From: Bacteroidota bacterium
Lineage (GTDB): Bacteria > Bacteroidota > Bacteroidia > CAILMK01
NCBI GenBank assembly: GCA_013287095.1
Contig: JABDEJ010000033.1
Location: 1-23,461, forward strand
Length of the DNA stretch: 23,461 nucleotides
Reading direction: 5' to 3'
Of the stretch, positions 14,904 to 23,461 are shown piece after piece; positions within the stretch are counted from its first letter, which is position 1; the number at the start of each line of letters is the position of its first letter. The notes beneath the pieces are model-generated. The model was not told the DNA's origin. It saw nothing but the letters and a program-made list of their open reading frames with translations, and did not search any database. The position numbers and the translations under genes are program-made.

Positions 14904-15686
14904 CCCCGTAACCTGGTTCGCGGGTAAAAAGGTAACCGGAAATTTCATGTACGTTTTTACAGGTTTGCGGTGATAGATAGCGGGGTTTAGTTTTGGTATG
15001 GCTTTTATCACCCTTAATGCTTCCGCATTCAGGGTTGGGCTTAACCCCTTGGTGACAAAAACATTTGTAACCGTGCCATCCCTGTTTACAGTGGCAGTTA
15101 TTATTACCGTCCCGTAGTGTTGCATTACCTTATCAATTTCAGGCATCTTAATATTCTTTTGAATATAGTCCTGGAACCCGGTATATTCGCTGCTTGCCCA
15201 GGAAGGATATTCATCAATATCAATACTGAACTGGTCAGGGTCACCATCTTTTACGCCTGTGCTGGGTTTGTTTTGCAGGGTGTCCTTACTCATTTTATTC
15301 TCAGTAAGTGGGGTCTCCTGGGGCGGCTTCTTTGTATCTTCCTTTTTTTCGACAGGTAGGGAATCTTTGACCACTATCGGGGCCGTATTTTTTTTTTCAG
15401 GAGGGGGCGGAGGGGGCAGGTATTCAGGGGTTACAAATCCTTTGGGGACAGGCGTTTCTATAACCAGTACACTTTCAAAATCTTCATTTTTAAGGGAATC
15501 ACTCCTGAAAAATCTGATAATAAAGGGAAATATCAATAACAGGATAAAAAAGGAACAGGTACTCACAAATGCAATAGTAAGTCGCCGGTTATATTCCCTT
15601 CGTAGAAAATACGCCCCGTATTCCTTGTTCCTGTTTTCAAAAAGGATGTCAAGATCGGTATTTTCTATATCATTTTTATCCTTCAA
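14895..15686 (-). CDS. TonB family energy-transducing protein
   Basis: Couples the inner-membrane proton-motive force (through ExbB/ExbD) to outer-membrane TonB-dependent receptors. It has 263 residues. Residues 11-35 contain the Bacteroidota TonB signature (LDILFENRNKEYGAY, then the LRREYNRR segment). One transmembrane helix lies at ~37-59 and a proline/lysine-rich periplasmic linker at ~80-150, with six prolines at 91-96. The TonB C-terminal domain spans ~168-256 (GTVIITATVNRDGTV, LNAEALRVI, then the PKLNP segment). The start is uncertain: the frame opens just after a stop at 15717-15719 and has no ATG. TTG at 15686 is used here; upstream CTG (15716) or ATT (15689) are alternatives, and related proteins often have extra residues before the signature. 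It is last in the sprA-gcvH-vanZ-like-tonB series, after a 173-base gap with its own promoter candidate. A run of ten A on the coding strand (EKKN codons) follows the proline tract. Confidence 0.92.
   Translation of the reverse strand: MKDKNDIENTDLDILFENRNKEYGAYFLRREYNRRLTIAFVSTCSFFILLLIFPFIIRFFRSDSLKNEDFESVLVIETPVPKGFVTPEYLPPPPPPEKKNTAPIVVKDSLPVEKKEDTKKPPQETPLTENKMSKDTLQNKPSTGVKDGDPDQFSIDIDEYPSWASSEYTGFQDYIQKNIKMPEIDKVMQHYGTVIITATVNRDGTVTNVFVTKGLSPTLNAEALRVIKAIPKLNPAIYHRKPVKTYMKFPVTFLPANQVTGGK
15388..15397 (-). repeat. 10-base homopolymer inside tonB
   Basis: Ten consecutive T on the plus strand (A10 on the coding strand) lie in the codons for E97-K98-K99-N100, right after the proline tract. 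Gain or loss of one base would shift the frame before the TonB C-terminal domain. The tract is certain; slippage is inference. Confidence 0.7.
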
Positions 15687-15776
15687 AATATCTTCGGCAT
15701 TGTAGCTCCCCGGCAGTTAACAAAAACCATGCGGGAAAATATCCATTATACCCCTCGCCACATATTACTAAAACGT

Positions 15777-15784
15777 CAAAGTTA
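15777..15784 (-). promoter_or_regulatory. Candidate -7 promoter element upstream of tonB
   Basis: The minus strand reads TAACTTTG, matching the Bacteroidota -7 consensus TAnnTTTG, about 90 bases before the chosen tonB start. The nearest upstream TTG (-33 element) is 26 bases away, longer than the usual spacing, so this is only a candidate. The 143-base gap 15717-15859 shows nothing else convincing. Confidence 0.35.
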
Positions 15785-15859
15785 TGAATATGTTACATAA
15801 GAGGCGAAGACAATGAGATGCTTGGTTGATGCCGAATCATATACCTCACCAGTATCACA

Positions 15860-16252
15860 TTAAATTGTCTTCAAAACCTTCCCATACACCCCTTTAAAAA
15901 CCAAAAAACCAATCCCGCAGCCAACAGCATCAGATATCATATCACTGAATTCACAACTGCGTCCAATAAAAATATAGTATTGCAGGATTTCGATCAAAAT
16001 GCCATAAAGAACACCACTTATGGCGGCGATGATGATGGCATTTTGCCTGAGCCAGGTTGAATTCCGTTGCTTGCTGAAACCTACGCCCCACAAGAATGTA
16101 AAGCACATAAAAACAAAGGCATGGGCTGCGCTATCAAACTGCAATAACTTCCAGAATGATAGATCGGGAAAAGTATTCCCAGGAAGGCCGCAAAGCACAC
16201 CAATTACAATTGTCCAGGCAAATGGGATTATGAATTGTCTGGATAAAGACAT
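15860..16252 (-). CDS. VanZ-like family integral membrane protein
   Basis: A 130-residue, four-helix inner-membrane protein of the VanZ-like family; its biochemical activity is not known to me. Hydrophobic segments lie at ~9-22, 42-59, 71-92 and 103-120. Family residues are visible: LPG 23-25, D40 and H44 (FDSAAH), E88 and Q91 (EILQ), R98, and D104/D108 in the last helix region. The Asn common after the final Asp is replaced (DAVGCG). The start ATG is 68 bases downstream of the gcvH stop, so co-transcription with gcvH is likely. The name comes from the teicoplanin-resistance protein, but nothing here suggests a resistance role. Confidence 0.85.
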   Translation of the reverse strand: MSLSRQFIIPFAWTIVIGVLCGLPGNTFPDLSFWKLLQFDSAAHAFVFMCFTFLWGVGFSKQRNSTWLRQNAIIIAAISGVLYGILIEILQYYIFIGRSCEFSDMISDAVGCGIGFLVFKGVYGKVLKTI

Positions 16253-16277
16253 TTTGGTTTTGGCGAAGATTGGGTAT

Positions 16278-16310
16278 AAACCTATGAAGTTTCGAAAACC
16301 TTATAGGTTT
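16278..16310. repeat. Inverted repeat in the gcvH / vanZ-like gap
   Basis: AAACCTAT (16278-16285) and ATAGGTTT (16303-16310) are perfect 8-bp arms with a 17-base spacer. An alternative tighter hairpin (aaacc/ggttt, 16296-16310) competes with it. No T-tract follows on the minus strand, so this may be an mRNA-processing or attenuating structure, or an operator, rather than a terminator. Confidence 0.4.
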
Positions 16311-16320
16311 GTTTCTAAAC

Positions 16321-16704
16321 TTATGCCTCAACCAGTTTCTGATAATCTGCAGATGAAAGCAGGCCATCAGCTTCAGAAGCATTGCTCAGTTTTATTTTGA
16401 TCATCCAGCCTTTGCCAAAAGGATCATTGTTCACCAGTTCTGGTTCAGATTCAAGGGCCTTGTTAAGTTCAAGGATCTCACCGCTTACAGGCATAAAAAG
16501 ATCTGAAACTGTTTTTACAGCTTCTACGGTTCCGAAAACATCGCCATGACTGAGGGAACTTCCCACGGTATCCACTTCCACGTACACGATATCGCCGAGT
16601 TCGTGTTGTGCAAAATCCGTAATTCCAACCGTGGCCGTATCTCCGTTAATAGATACCCATTCGTGATCTTTGGTGTATTTGAGTGCTTCCGGGAATTGAG
16701 ACAT
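16321..16704 (-). CDS. gcvH: Glycine cleavage system H protein (lipoyl carrier)
   Basis: A small cytoplasmic lipoyl-domain protein that shuttles the methylamine intermediate of glycine between P, T and L proteins in glycine decarboxylation. Length 127 residues, normal for the family. It begins KYTKDHEW (9-16), followed by [18 protein letters not shown] (26-43) and the lipoylation site TVEAVKTV with K64 as the predicted lipoyl lysine, then PVSGEI and a C-terminal WMIKIKLS. The ATG at 16704 is 49 bases after the sprA stop and is the natural start. No gcvT or gcvP lies nearby; from memory the sprA-gcvH neighbourhood recurs in Bacteroidota. Possibly transcribed with sprA or from its own promoter candidate. 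Confidence 0.97.
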   Translation of the reverse strand: MSQFPEALKYTKDHEWVSINGDTATVGITDFAQHELGDIVYVEVDTVGSSLSHGDVFGTVEAVKTVSDLFMPVSGEILELNKALESEPELVNNDPFGKGWMIKIKLSNASEADGLLSSADYQKLVEA

Positions 16705-16726
16705 AATGATTTTTAATTTAAGGCAC

Positions 16727-16734
16727 CAAAATTA
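16727..16734 (-). promoter_or_regulatory. Candidate -7 promoter element upstream of gcvH
   Basis: The minus strand reads TAATTTTG, matching TAnnTTTG, about 23 bases before the gcvH ATG. A TTG lies 12 bases upstream, closer than the usual -33 spacing, so the site is tentative. If real, gcvH would have a very short leader and could be expressed independently of sprA. Confidence 0.3.
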
Positions 16735-16753
16735 GATAATTTTATTCAACTCA

Positions 16754-19700
16754 TCATGGTGTGAGTACATACTTTATACTAAACCCAATACTGGTGAGTG
16801 AAGTTGGAAACTGGTTTGATGTATAAGGGGTTGTCATATTTCTTTTCAGGAATATATTGAGGGTCAGGTTTTTATTTAAGGTGTAGGTAATATTTGGCAA
16901 AATGGCAATCATTAATTGCCCTCCGGTAGCATCCCCGCTTGGCTGATCAAGAATCCTGACTTCCTGTTCATTCTGATTGATCTGAACATCGAGCCGGAAC
17001 TTAAATTCATTTTTAAGATAACGCTTTTTACCACCCCTGGAAAATGGCAGGTAGAGCCTGTTGGTCACGTAACCTACCCCAAGGGTTATCTTGTTCGTCT
17101 TATTTTCCGTGATTCTTTGATCTATAAATGTTAGTGTTTCCTGTCTTTCCTTACCGTATGAAATGGAGCCGGACCAATTGTCTTTCATCGTTACGTCAAT
17201 ACCAATAAGAGGATCGAAACGCTCTGAAATAGTAACTCCCTGCATGATATACTTACTATTATAATTAGTTGAATTACTATAAGTTGTGTCGAATGTAGGA
17301 TGTGATGGATTATAATTTAAGTTGCTGGTATAACTGCTTACCATATATGTCGAATGGTATCCGCTCGTAATACTTACCTGTTTGACAAGTGCCTTCATGA
17401 ACGGATAATTGCCCAGCCCGGTATAGTTGATACTCCAGTTTGGTGCCGGGATTTGCGGGAATTCATTTGTTCCGGTCTTCAACCCTGCATATGCCTGTAG
17501 AAATGCTGGGATCAATACATCCTGGTGTGTGCGCGAATACCCGATAGGGAACCCTGCACTGTCCACGCCACGCGGCTCGTTGGGTGTAGTTTTGGCCAAG
17601 GCAGCAGCTACCGCCCGCCGGTCATTAAGGAAATTATTAAACACAACATTGGTATTGTTTGCCCCATCTGGTTTAAATGCGGACGCAAATGAAATGATAG
17701 AAATGGAATAGTTACCTGTTTCAATCGGGCTTAGATGCGCAAACCCACTATAGACTCCGCCATTAGACCCAACCGTGTCTATGTATCTGTAAGTTTCTGT
17801 AAAACTAGAAGATTGGGTCCGCGTAAAATCAACTTTAATTTTCAGGTCTTTGATGGGTTCAAGGTTGGCAGACCCCAACAAGGATTCCCGGTGGTTTGTG
17901 ATATATTGCTGCGAAAGATTCGTATCATTTGTGATCCAGCCTCTGCTGGCAGCCTTTTCTCTTATATCAGCCTGGGAACCAAGAATAAAAGGAAATCCGG
18001 GCGCATCCTGGTCAAAATTTTCGCCAAAATGCTGTGGTGAAGGCAAAAATCCAGGCAATGCCGTTCCATTGGTTTGGGTATAATTAAACGAAACCGATCT
18101 CACACTCATCAATATGCCAATCAAGGTTTCCTCGGAAGTAAGTCGCGTCGCATTTGAAGGCGGTATTGCGAGCTTTTCTTTGGGGGACAGAACGGCCCGG
18201 TTTTTATTGAGAAGCCCTTTTTGTTTAGTGGAGTCCTTTCCTTCCTCTTTTGAGTTGCCGGCACCGGAGATAATATTCCTGAGATATTTTGATTTATTGT
18301 AAAGGCTTGTAAAGTTGAGCTGCCCGTTTAATGCCATGCTTTGTGAATTTTGTACTACATTACCAAGTGAGGCAGCAATAGGCGGCGCCTGGGTCCATTG
18401 ATAGTTTGCCGTATAATTTGCATGAAGTGATGTCCAATCGAGGAATGGCAATTTATTGATCGGGACATCATAATCACCCGCAACGGTTTGTACAAAATTG
18501 GAAGGTACCCCGCCATGTAAAATATTGTTATAGACAATTTCCCTCTTATAAGCACTGTCTATCAGGCCGTCAGGTTCGTTAATAAGCGAAAGGGCGGTAG
18601 ATGAATACGTAAACCTTAATCCACTTGATAAATTATACCTAAGATCGTATTTTCTGGTGAAAGTGAATGTTTTATCATACATCGGCATGTTGATGGTCTG
18701 ATAGTCTGCCGTATTGCGATAAAGCTGCTCCTGGATATCACGGTCAATTTTTCCTAAAAAGCTGAAATTCTGCGGCAGATAATAGAAATTGATATCATGA
18801 AGTATCTTCAGGTATTTTGATCCGATATTCTTGAATGGATCCCAGGGTTTTGGCTTGAAATCATACTTGTAGCTAAGTTGTGCCGAATATGTTATTTCAT
18901 TGTTATATATATTGGTTATGTTATGCCGGTCTATTTCCGAATAAATATAAGTCGCACTAAAATTCTCTATATCATAAATATGCTGCTTTTTAGCAACCCC
19001 GCCGGGTGGTGGCGCCGCTCGTTCTTTATGTACTCCGGTAAAATTAAGGCTTTTCCGCGAGGTAAAATCTTCACAGGCCTGGATAACAGAATCCTGTTTT
19101 GCGGGATTGTCCCTGTAAAGGCTTGTAAGCGTAGTTAACTGCTGATCAGGGCTTAACGGGTTATATTCAGGCGTGTTTAATTGTTGGGAATATGCAAAAA
19201 ACATTGGGATTTTAACCCCAGAACTTGCCGGGAAAAATTTATCAAGATTAAGGGATGTTATAACCCCGAAATTGGTCATATCCTGTATGTTTCTCTGTTG
19301 CAAGGATTGATCAATGCTACCGAACCCGATCGTTTGCTTTGACGCTGAAAGTTCAACCCTGCCAAAATCAGCAAGCTTGGCCAATACCCGGGTAGTGGCA
19401 GCCCACCCGCCTTTTTCATTGAACCCAGACATTCGCAATTCATCAACCCAGACTTCTGCACATGCCGTAGCTGGTTTGCCATCACCTTTTGGATGCCGCA
19501 ACCCGATCATAATCGTGCGAATGTTTCCAAGGTCAGGATTCCCTAATACTGTCAACTGGCCTGCGGTTCCCTCTGCCCCAACGGTGTAAGGTATTGTAAG
19601 TGACCTGTTTGCCAGGTTCCTGTTTGTCTTCATATCCACCCATTGCTGCACAGCAAGCATAATCTGGTTGGCTGTAGGCCAGGTTGCATCTACATTTCCT

Positions 19701-22700
19701 GTCCCGTTTGGTGGAGTAACCTGAAGCGGCTCATCGAGTTCGTAATAATTGGCTGTATAGTCAAGTCCCAGCCTGATAAACATATGCAGGTCGCCATTTT
19801 TTAAAAGGCTGTTATCTTCTGCTTCGCAGTGGACAAACATCAGCAGGTTTTTGTACTGTCTAAGGTCTAAGGTGACATTCTTATAAACAGCCCTCGATTC
19901 ACCATCTTTTAACCCGCAGATTTTAAGATCAAGTGACTGTTCATTTTGTTGAACAAGACTTGGCGTGCTGTAATCGATTTGCCTTTGTATCCCTGGTGGT
20001 ATTACATATTTTATGGCAGGATATGGGCGTTGTGCATCTGTTTCAATACTTATGGCTGATACATCAAGATTTACCTGTGCCGTATCAGTTGGCAAAGGAT
20101 CACCCGGAACATCCAACGAATACAGGTATTTTCTCCAGTCACCACGCACAAGTTGGAGCCTGGCAAAGCGTAACACAACAGGTGCATTAAAACCAGTCAT
20201 ATAAATTCGCATGAAACGTATGGAAGTCAGGTCCTGGCTCGAACCAACAGCCCTTGTAAAATTCTCGATCGGGATCTTGATCTGGAACCATTCTGCCGTC
20301 TGTTGGGCGCCATTTGGAAGCGTAACTACCGATTGCTGCCTGTCTGTCACATAGTTTCGGCCTACTACAAGGTCGGCTTTGTCTATTTTAACCTCATATT
20401 CATAATATGATTCGCTTGTCTCCACATTAAAATCGTGGTTTATATCCTCATCATCAGGGTTCAATGACCCATAGCCGTTGTCCCCGCCAATGGATTCGGG
20501 GGTATTGCCTTCCTCGCCATTATATTGAGTATATCTTTGAACGACGTTAAGTCCTTCATTATCATAATCAGCCCCTCTCCAGAAGTGGAAATCATCTCCG
20601 GATGGGTCAGCCTGCATATTTGCAAATGTGGCAGCGTTTACTACTTTTCTTACCTCATTCAGAAATGGTGCAAAACGTACTCTTTCTGAATCATCGCTTA
20701 GTCCGTCTAAACCAATATCCTGGCACGGCCTGGTATTGGGATCATTGTCAAAAGCAGTGGTGATATGAAGGCCATTCGGCACCCGCCCCCATGCCGTAAC
20801 GTCTTCCGCCGAGCCATCACATGTCAGTCCGTTTTCCCAGGATTCCCTGTCATCATGTAATACGTCTTCTGAAATGGTACCAAGGTCAACCTCCATTGTT
20901 CCGTTACCAACATCTGGTAAAGCTACCGATGAATTGGTATATGGACTCAGCATCCACATTTCCACGTATTGTATATTTGCATCAAGGAAGTCGGTGATCG
21001 GCAAACTTCTTTGCAAACCACCCCAATTGCCTTGCGGATATGTAAAATTGTCGTTGGCATCAATACCGCTTGGGTTGTAATTATATGGTCCCCTTGCTTT
21101 TGGATTATAATAAATATCGAATGTCTGGCATATGTCAGGGGTTCCGGCCGCTATTTGCTCATTAGGAAAGACTTCTGTTTCCTGTACCATTCTCTCAAGC
21201 GGATCAGAGAGGATTGTGTTATTCCCAATGATATTTTTGGGTGTGGTACCGGAAATATTTTCAAACATGGTGTTGTCAATGACATACCACGCCGTCTTAG
21301 CCCTGTGGTATCCATAGCTGAGATCATTTACCCGCTCTCCTTCCGGAAACCTCAGGGACTGTCCCTGAGGACAGCTTGCAAGAAACCAATTGCCTCCAAG
21401 CCGGAGATCATAAGGAACAATACTCCCCTCAAAATCATCTATATAAGAAACTCCACCAGGTTGTCCGGGCTGGTTTAAAACAATTGGATGTCCGGGTATG
21501 ATATCAGCAAACTCACCTTCAGCTGTAAATGTGGATTTTGCTTTGGTCTGGATCAGGGGTATTTTGTTTACAAGATCCGTAAGCATCTTTGAATCGGTAT
21601 TATAATGACCATCAAAACCCCAGATGGCATTGCTTACGGGCTCGTCCCCTATGTTAACTTTGGTGGTAAGCGGCCTCTCATTAAGGTAAAGAAAGGTAGC
21701 GCCCATGGTAAACTTCTTGTCGAAATGGTAATCCAGATGGGTTCCCATAAGTGTTTTTTGCTGGATCGAAAATAGACTGTTGCTTTCGGATGTCACATTA
21801 ATTACCGCCCCGGAATTCAAAACACTATTGTTGATAATGGTTACCTTGCCACCTATGTAATCAACCGTATAATCAGTCCCTTCAAGAAGTGGCACTCCGT
21901 TAGCAGTTACCTTTACAGAACCGGGCGGTACATTGATGCTGTTAAGTGAAATCACATTACCGGCAGTACCCTGAAATTGACCCTCGAGGAAATATTTATT
22001 ATGAGTCTGGTCTTGAACTGCAAATGTGTGTGTTGAATCATACAATAATTGATACACATAAGAGGAAGCCAGTGAAGTGTCATTACCGAACAATTTCTTA
22101 AGGTCATTCCCAAAAGGTTCAAGCACAGGAAATATGATCTTCCCCTGGGATGAGATGACGGTTACTCCTTCAATATAATCAAATTGTCCGTCAGGTTTAG
22201 GCTGGTTTTCACTGTTTACTTTATCCATGCCCAGGAGCCTGATAATCGGTGTTCCGTCCATTCCTGGCACTTGGGGCTCTGGAAAGTAATTCAGGTAGGC
22301 CCCCGTTTTGGTATCGTCAAATACCACCTGGAACTTGAAATTTGTCGGTGAAATCTGGTACGTCCCGAGACTGTAGATGTTTTTCATCATCAGCTTCCAG
22401 TCCGGCACGTGCGAATCAATGACAACACTCTTCAACATTTTCAAAAACAGAACATTAGGCACGGTTGAGTTTGGTGGGACATCTTCAGCAAATTCACCCA
22501 CCTGGTAGGTTTTACCATCAATTGTATATTGAAAAGCTACAGCAAGAAGGTCACCGGGATTTAACTGTTGATTAAGCGAAATATACCCTAGTTTTGAATT
22601 GAGGGTAAATTCGTTTGATTGCAACTCACGTGCATTTTGCAATACATAATAATCACGCGTTGAAACAAAACCAGCACCACCGGATGAATTCAGAGCGCCC

Positions 22701-23461
22701 GAAATATTATTCGCAATACGATACTTGAGACTGTCGCGTTTTAAAGTCTGATACAAGGTATTGGCTGCATTACTCGGCAATACCTGTGGGTTTTGATTGT
22801 TGCTTCTTAAAAACGTATTGTTATATGGCTGGCTCTCACCAAGATCCTGGAATGCCGCAATGGTCCGTGTGTTTTGAACAGCAGCTCCTGTATTGGTGAT
22901 CCATAATTCTACTTTTGTGATCTGAATGTTTGAAAGTGCAGGCCATTGGGCATTCCACTGGTCGTAATGGTTCACAAAATATTGAGAGAGAAAATAATTG
23001 CGATTGGCGTCATAATTATCACAGGTAATTTTGAAATTATTGACCTGGGCACCCCCCTGTAGGGTGATTGAACTTGAATTACTCTTTTCCTGGGCGAATA
23101 TTGCGGAAACATCCAGTTTCCCAAATTTTAGTTTTGTCTTAACACCAAAAAGACTCTGGCTCCCCGTAATCAGGGTTCCTGATACCGGGAAAGCAACATC
23201 GCCTACATCAACACTTTGTAAAATATCATCCTCCTTACCCTGGTAGCTTAATTTTTTCTGGTTCTCAAAATCAAATGAAGCCTGGGTATCGTACCGGAAG
23301 TTCATTTTGATCCGGTCGCCAATGCTCGCTACGACGCTTACCTGTATTTTCTGGTCAAATTTAAACTGTGCATTTCGCTGCTCGTTAAGAGAATAGGTAG
23401 GATTTTGAACCCTGCTAAAGTCCTCCGAAAAAATAAGGGTTGCCGAACCATTAGGTTCTAT
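16754..23461 (-). CDS. sprA: T9SS outer-membrane translocon protein SprA (N-terminus beyond window)
   Basis: SprA forms the very large outer-membrane beta-barrel channel through which type IX substrates leave the periplasm (established in Flavobacterium). The frame is open from the window edge at 23461 to TGA at 16754-16756: 2235 residues visible, of the ~2400 typical. The Met at 23305 is internal, because family sequence continues upstream of it (FKFDQKIQVSVVASIGDRIK). Recognisable landmarks, numbered from the window edge, are TQASFDFENQ near 60, GGVSYIDDFEGS near 665, YGYHRAKTAWYVID near 720, an Asp/Asn-rich loop DDEDINHDFN near 1000, and EVWVDELRMSGF near 1340. The C-terminus ends in an aromatic/hydrophobic strand (FSIKYVLTP). 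The signal peptide and first ~170 residues lie outside. Divergent and distant from the giants, but it is the expected exporter for their type B sorting domains. Confidence 0.96.
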   Translation of the reverse strand: MEPNGSATLIFSEDFSRVQNPTYSLNEQRNAQFKFDQKIQVSVVASIGDRIKMNFRYDTQASFDFENQKKLSYQGKEDDILQSVDVGDVAFPVSGTLITGSQSLFGVKTKLKFGKLDVSAIFAQEKSNSSSITLQGGAQVNNFKITCDNYDANRNYFLSQYFVNHYDQWNAQWPALSNIQITKVELWITNTGAAVQNTRTIAAFQDLGESQPYNNTFLRSNNQNPQVLPSNAANTLYQTLKRDSLKYRIANNISGALNSSGGAGFVSTRDYYVLQNARELQSNEFTLNSKLGYISLNQQLNPGDLLAVAFQYTIDGKTYQVGEFAEDVPPNSTVPNVLFLKMLKSVVIDSHVPDWKLMMKNIYSLGTYQISPTNFKFQVVFDDTKTGAYLNYFPEPQVPGMDGTPIIRLLGMDKVNSENQPKPDGQFDYIEGVTVISSQGKIIFPVLEPFGNDLKKLFGNDTSLASSYVYQLLYDSTHTFAVQDQTHNKYFLEGQFQGTAGNVISLNSINVPPGSVKVTANGVPLLEGTDYTVDYIGGKVTIINNSVLNSGAVINVTSESNSLFSIQQKTLMGTHLDYHFDKKFTMGATFLYLNERPLTTKVNIGDEPVSNAIWGFDGHYNTDSKMLTDLVNKIPLIQTKAKSTFTAEGEFADIIPGHPIVLNQPGQPGGVSYIDDFEGSIVPYDLRLGGNWFLASCPQGQSLRFPEGERVNDLSYGYHRAKTAWYVIDNTMFENISGTTPKNIIGNNTILSDPLERMVQETEVFPNEQIAAGTPDICQTFDIYYNPKARGPYNYNPSGIDANDNFTYPQGNWGGLQRSLPITDFLDANIQYVEMWMLSPYTNSSVALPDVGNGTMEVDLGTISEDVLHDDRESWENGLTCDGSAEDVTAWGRVPNGLHITTAFDNDPNTRPCQDIGLDGLSDDSERVRFAPFLNEVRKVVNAATFANMQADPSGDDFHFWRGADYDNEGLNVVQRYTQYNGEEGNTPESIGGDNGYGSLNPDDEDINHDFNVETSESYYEYEVKIDKADLVVGRNYVTDRQQSVVTLPNGAQQTAEWFQIKIPIENFTRAVGSSQDLTSIRFMRIYMTGFNAPVVLRFARLQLVRGDWRKYLYSLDVPGDPLPTDTAQVNLDVSAISIETDAQRPYPAIKYVIPPGIQRQIDYSTPSLVQQNEQSLDLKICGLKDGESRAVYKNVTLDLRQYKNLLMFVHCEAEDNSLLKNGDLHMFIRLGLDYTANYYELDEPLQVTPPNGTGNVDATWPTANQIMLAVQQWVDMKTNRNLANRSLTIPYTVGAEGTAGQLTVLGNPDLGNIRTIMIGLRHPKGDGKPATACAEVWVDELRMSGFNEKGGWAATTRVLAKLADFGRVELSASKQTIGFGSIDQSLQQRNIQDMTNFGVITSLNLDKFFPASSGVKIPMFFAYSQQLNTPEYNPLSPDQQLTTLTSLYRDNPAKQDSVIQACEDFTSRKSLNFTGVHKERAAPPPGGVAKKQHIYDIENFSATYIYSEIDRHNITNIYNNEITYSAQLSYKYDFKPKPWDPFKNIGSKYLKILHDINFYYLPQNFSFLGKIDRDIQEQLYRNTADYQTINMPMYDKTFTFTRKYDLRYNLSSGLRFTYSSTALSLINEPDGLIDSAYKREIVYNNILHGGVPSNFVQTVAGDYDVPINKLPFLDWTSLHANYTANYQWTQAPPIAASLGNVVQNSQSMALNGQLNFTSLYNKSKYLRNIISGAGNSKEEGKDSTKQKGLLNKNRAVLSPKEKLAIPPSNATRLTSEETLIGILMSVRSVSFNYTQTNGTALPGFLPSPQHFGENFDQDAPGFPFILGSQADIREKAASRGWITNDTNLSQQYITNHRESLLGSANLEPIKDLKIKVDFTRTQSSSFTETYRYIDTVGSNGGVYSGFAHLSPIETGNYSISIISFASAFKPDGANNTNVVFNNFLNDRRAVAAALAKTTPNEPRGVDSAGFPIGYSRTHQDVLIPAFLQAYAGLKTGTNEFPQIPAPNWSINYTGLGNYPFMKALVKQVSITSGYHSTYMVSSYTSNLNYNPSHPTFDTTYSNSTNYNSKYIMQGVTISERFDPLIGIDVTMKDNWSGSISYGKERQETLTFIDQRITENKTNKITLGVGYVTNRLYLPFSRGGKKRYLKNEFKFRLDVQINQNEQEVRILDQPSGDATGGQLMIAILPNITYTLNKNLTLNIFLKRNMTTPYTSNQFPTSLTSIGFSIKYVLTP

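Noticed and set aside
15259..15705. 148-residue plus-strand frame opposite tonB
   Set aside because: It is the antisense of a well-supported TonB; its glycine run is the complement of the proline tract.
16705..16753. Glycine riboswitch upstream of gcvH
   Set aside because: Only 49 AT-rich bases separate sprA and gcvH, far too few for the aptamer.
23031..23305. Met at 23305 as the sprA start
   Set aside because: Family sequence continues in frame upstream to the window edge, and there is no signal peptide at this Met.
1..23461. CRISPR arrays, tRNA/rRNA genes, IS elements or integrases
   Set aside because: No short regular repeats with spacers, no tRNA-like cloverleaf or rRNA sequence and no transposase or integrase frame was recognised.

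Overview
The window comes from a member of the Bacteroidota. The evidence is the type IX secretion (T9SS) translocon gene sprA, three giant proteins carrying PKD-like modules and the type B (CHU_C / gliding-motility-type) C-terminal sorting domain, a TonB with the Bacteroidota-style N-terminus, absence of clear Shine-Dalgarno sites, and two sequences resembling the Bacteroidota -7 promoter element (TAnnTTTG). I cannot resolve the family; a Chitinophagales- or Sphingobacteriales-like lineage is a guess from the protein style.

Positions 1-14893 (+ strand) hold a tandem array of three paralogous secreted giants. The first lacks its N-terminus; the second (1738 aa) and third (1746 aa) are complete, with signal peptides. 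Stop and start overlap by 4 bases between copies 1 and 2, and 16 bases separate copies 2 and 3, so they look like one operon. Each is a string of PKD/Ig-like modules, then about four Fn3-like modules, then a sorting domain of exactly 97 residues. The modules carry regularly placed cysteines and many D-S/T-hydrophobic tripeptides that match the known Bacteroidota O-glycosylation sequon.

Positions 14895-23461 (- strand) hold sprA (5'-truncated by the window edge), gcvH, a VanZ-family membrane protein and a TonB, in transcription order sprA > gcvH > vanZ-like > tonB with short gaps. The two blocks converge, with one base between the stop of giant 3 and the stop of tonB.

Functional reading: SprA is the outer-membrane channel of T9SS, and the three giants bear a T9SS sorting signal, so the window pairs the exporter with likely cargo. 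The cargo are probably cell-surface adhesins or gliding/biofilm-type filaments; that role is inferred.

The most striking observation is at the left edge. Bases 1 to about 240 encode, on the MINUS strand, the very segment of the giant (module 3 and the start of module 4) that is missing from copy 1 on the plus strand. The two orientations meet at a perfect 10-base palindrome (235-244). This is either a real intragenic inversion in a surface-protein gene or a fold-back chimera at a contig edge. The two predict different sequence just left of base 1.
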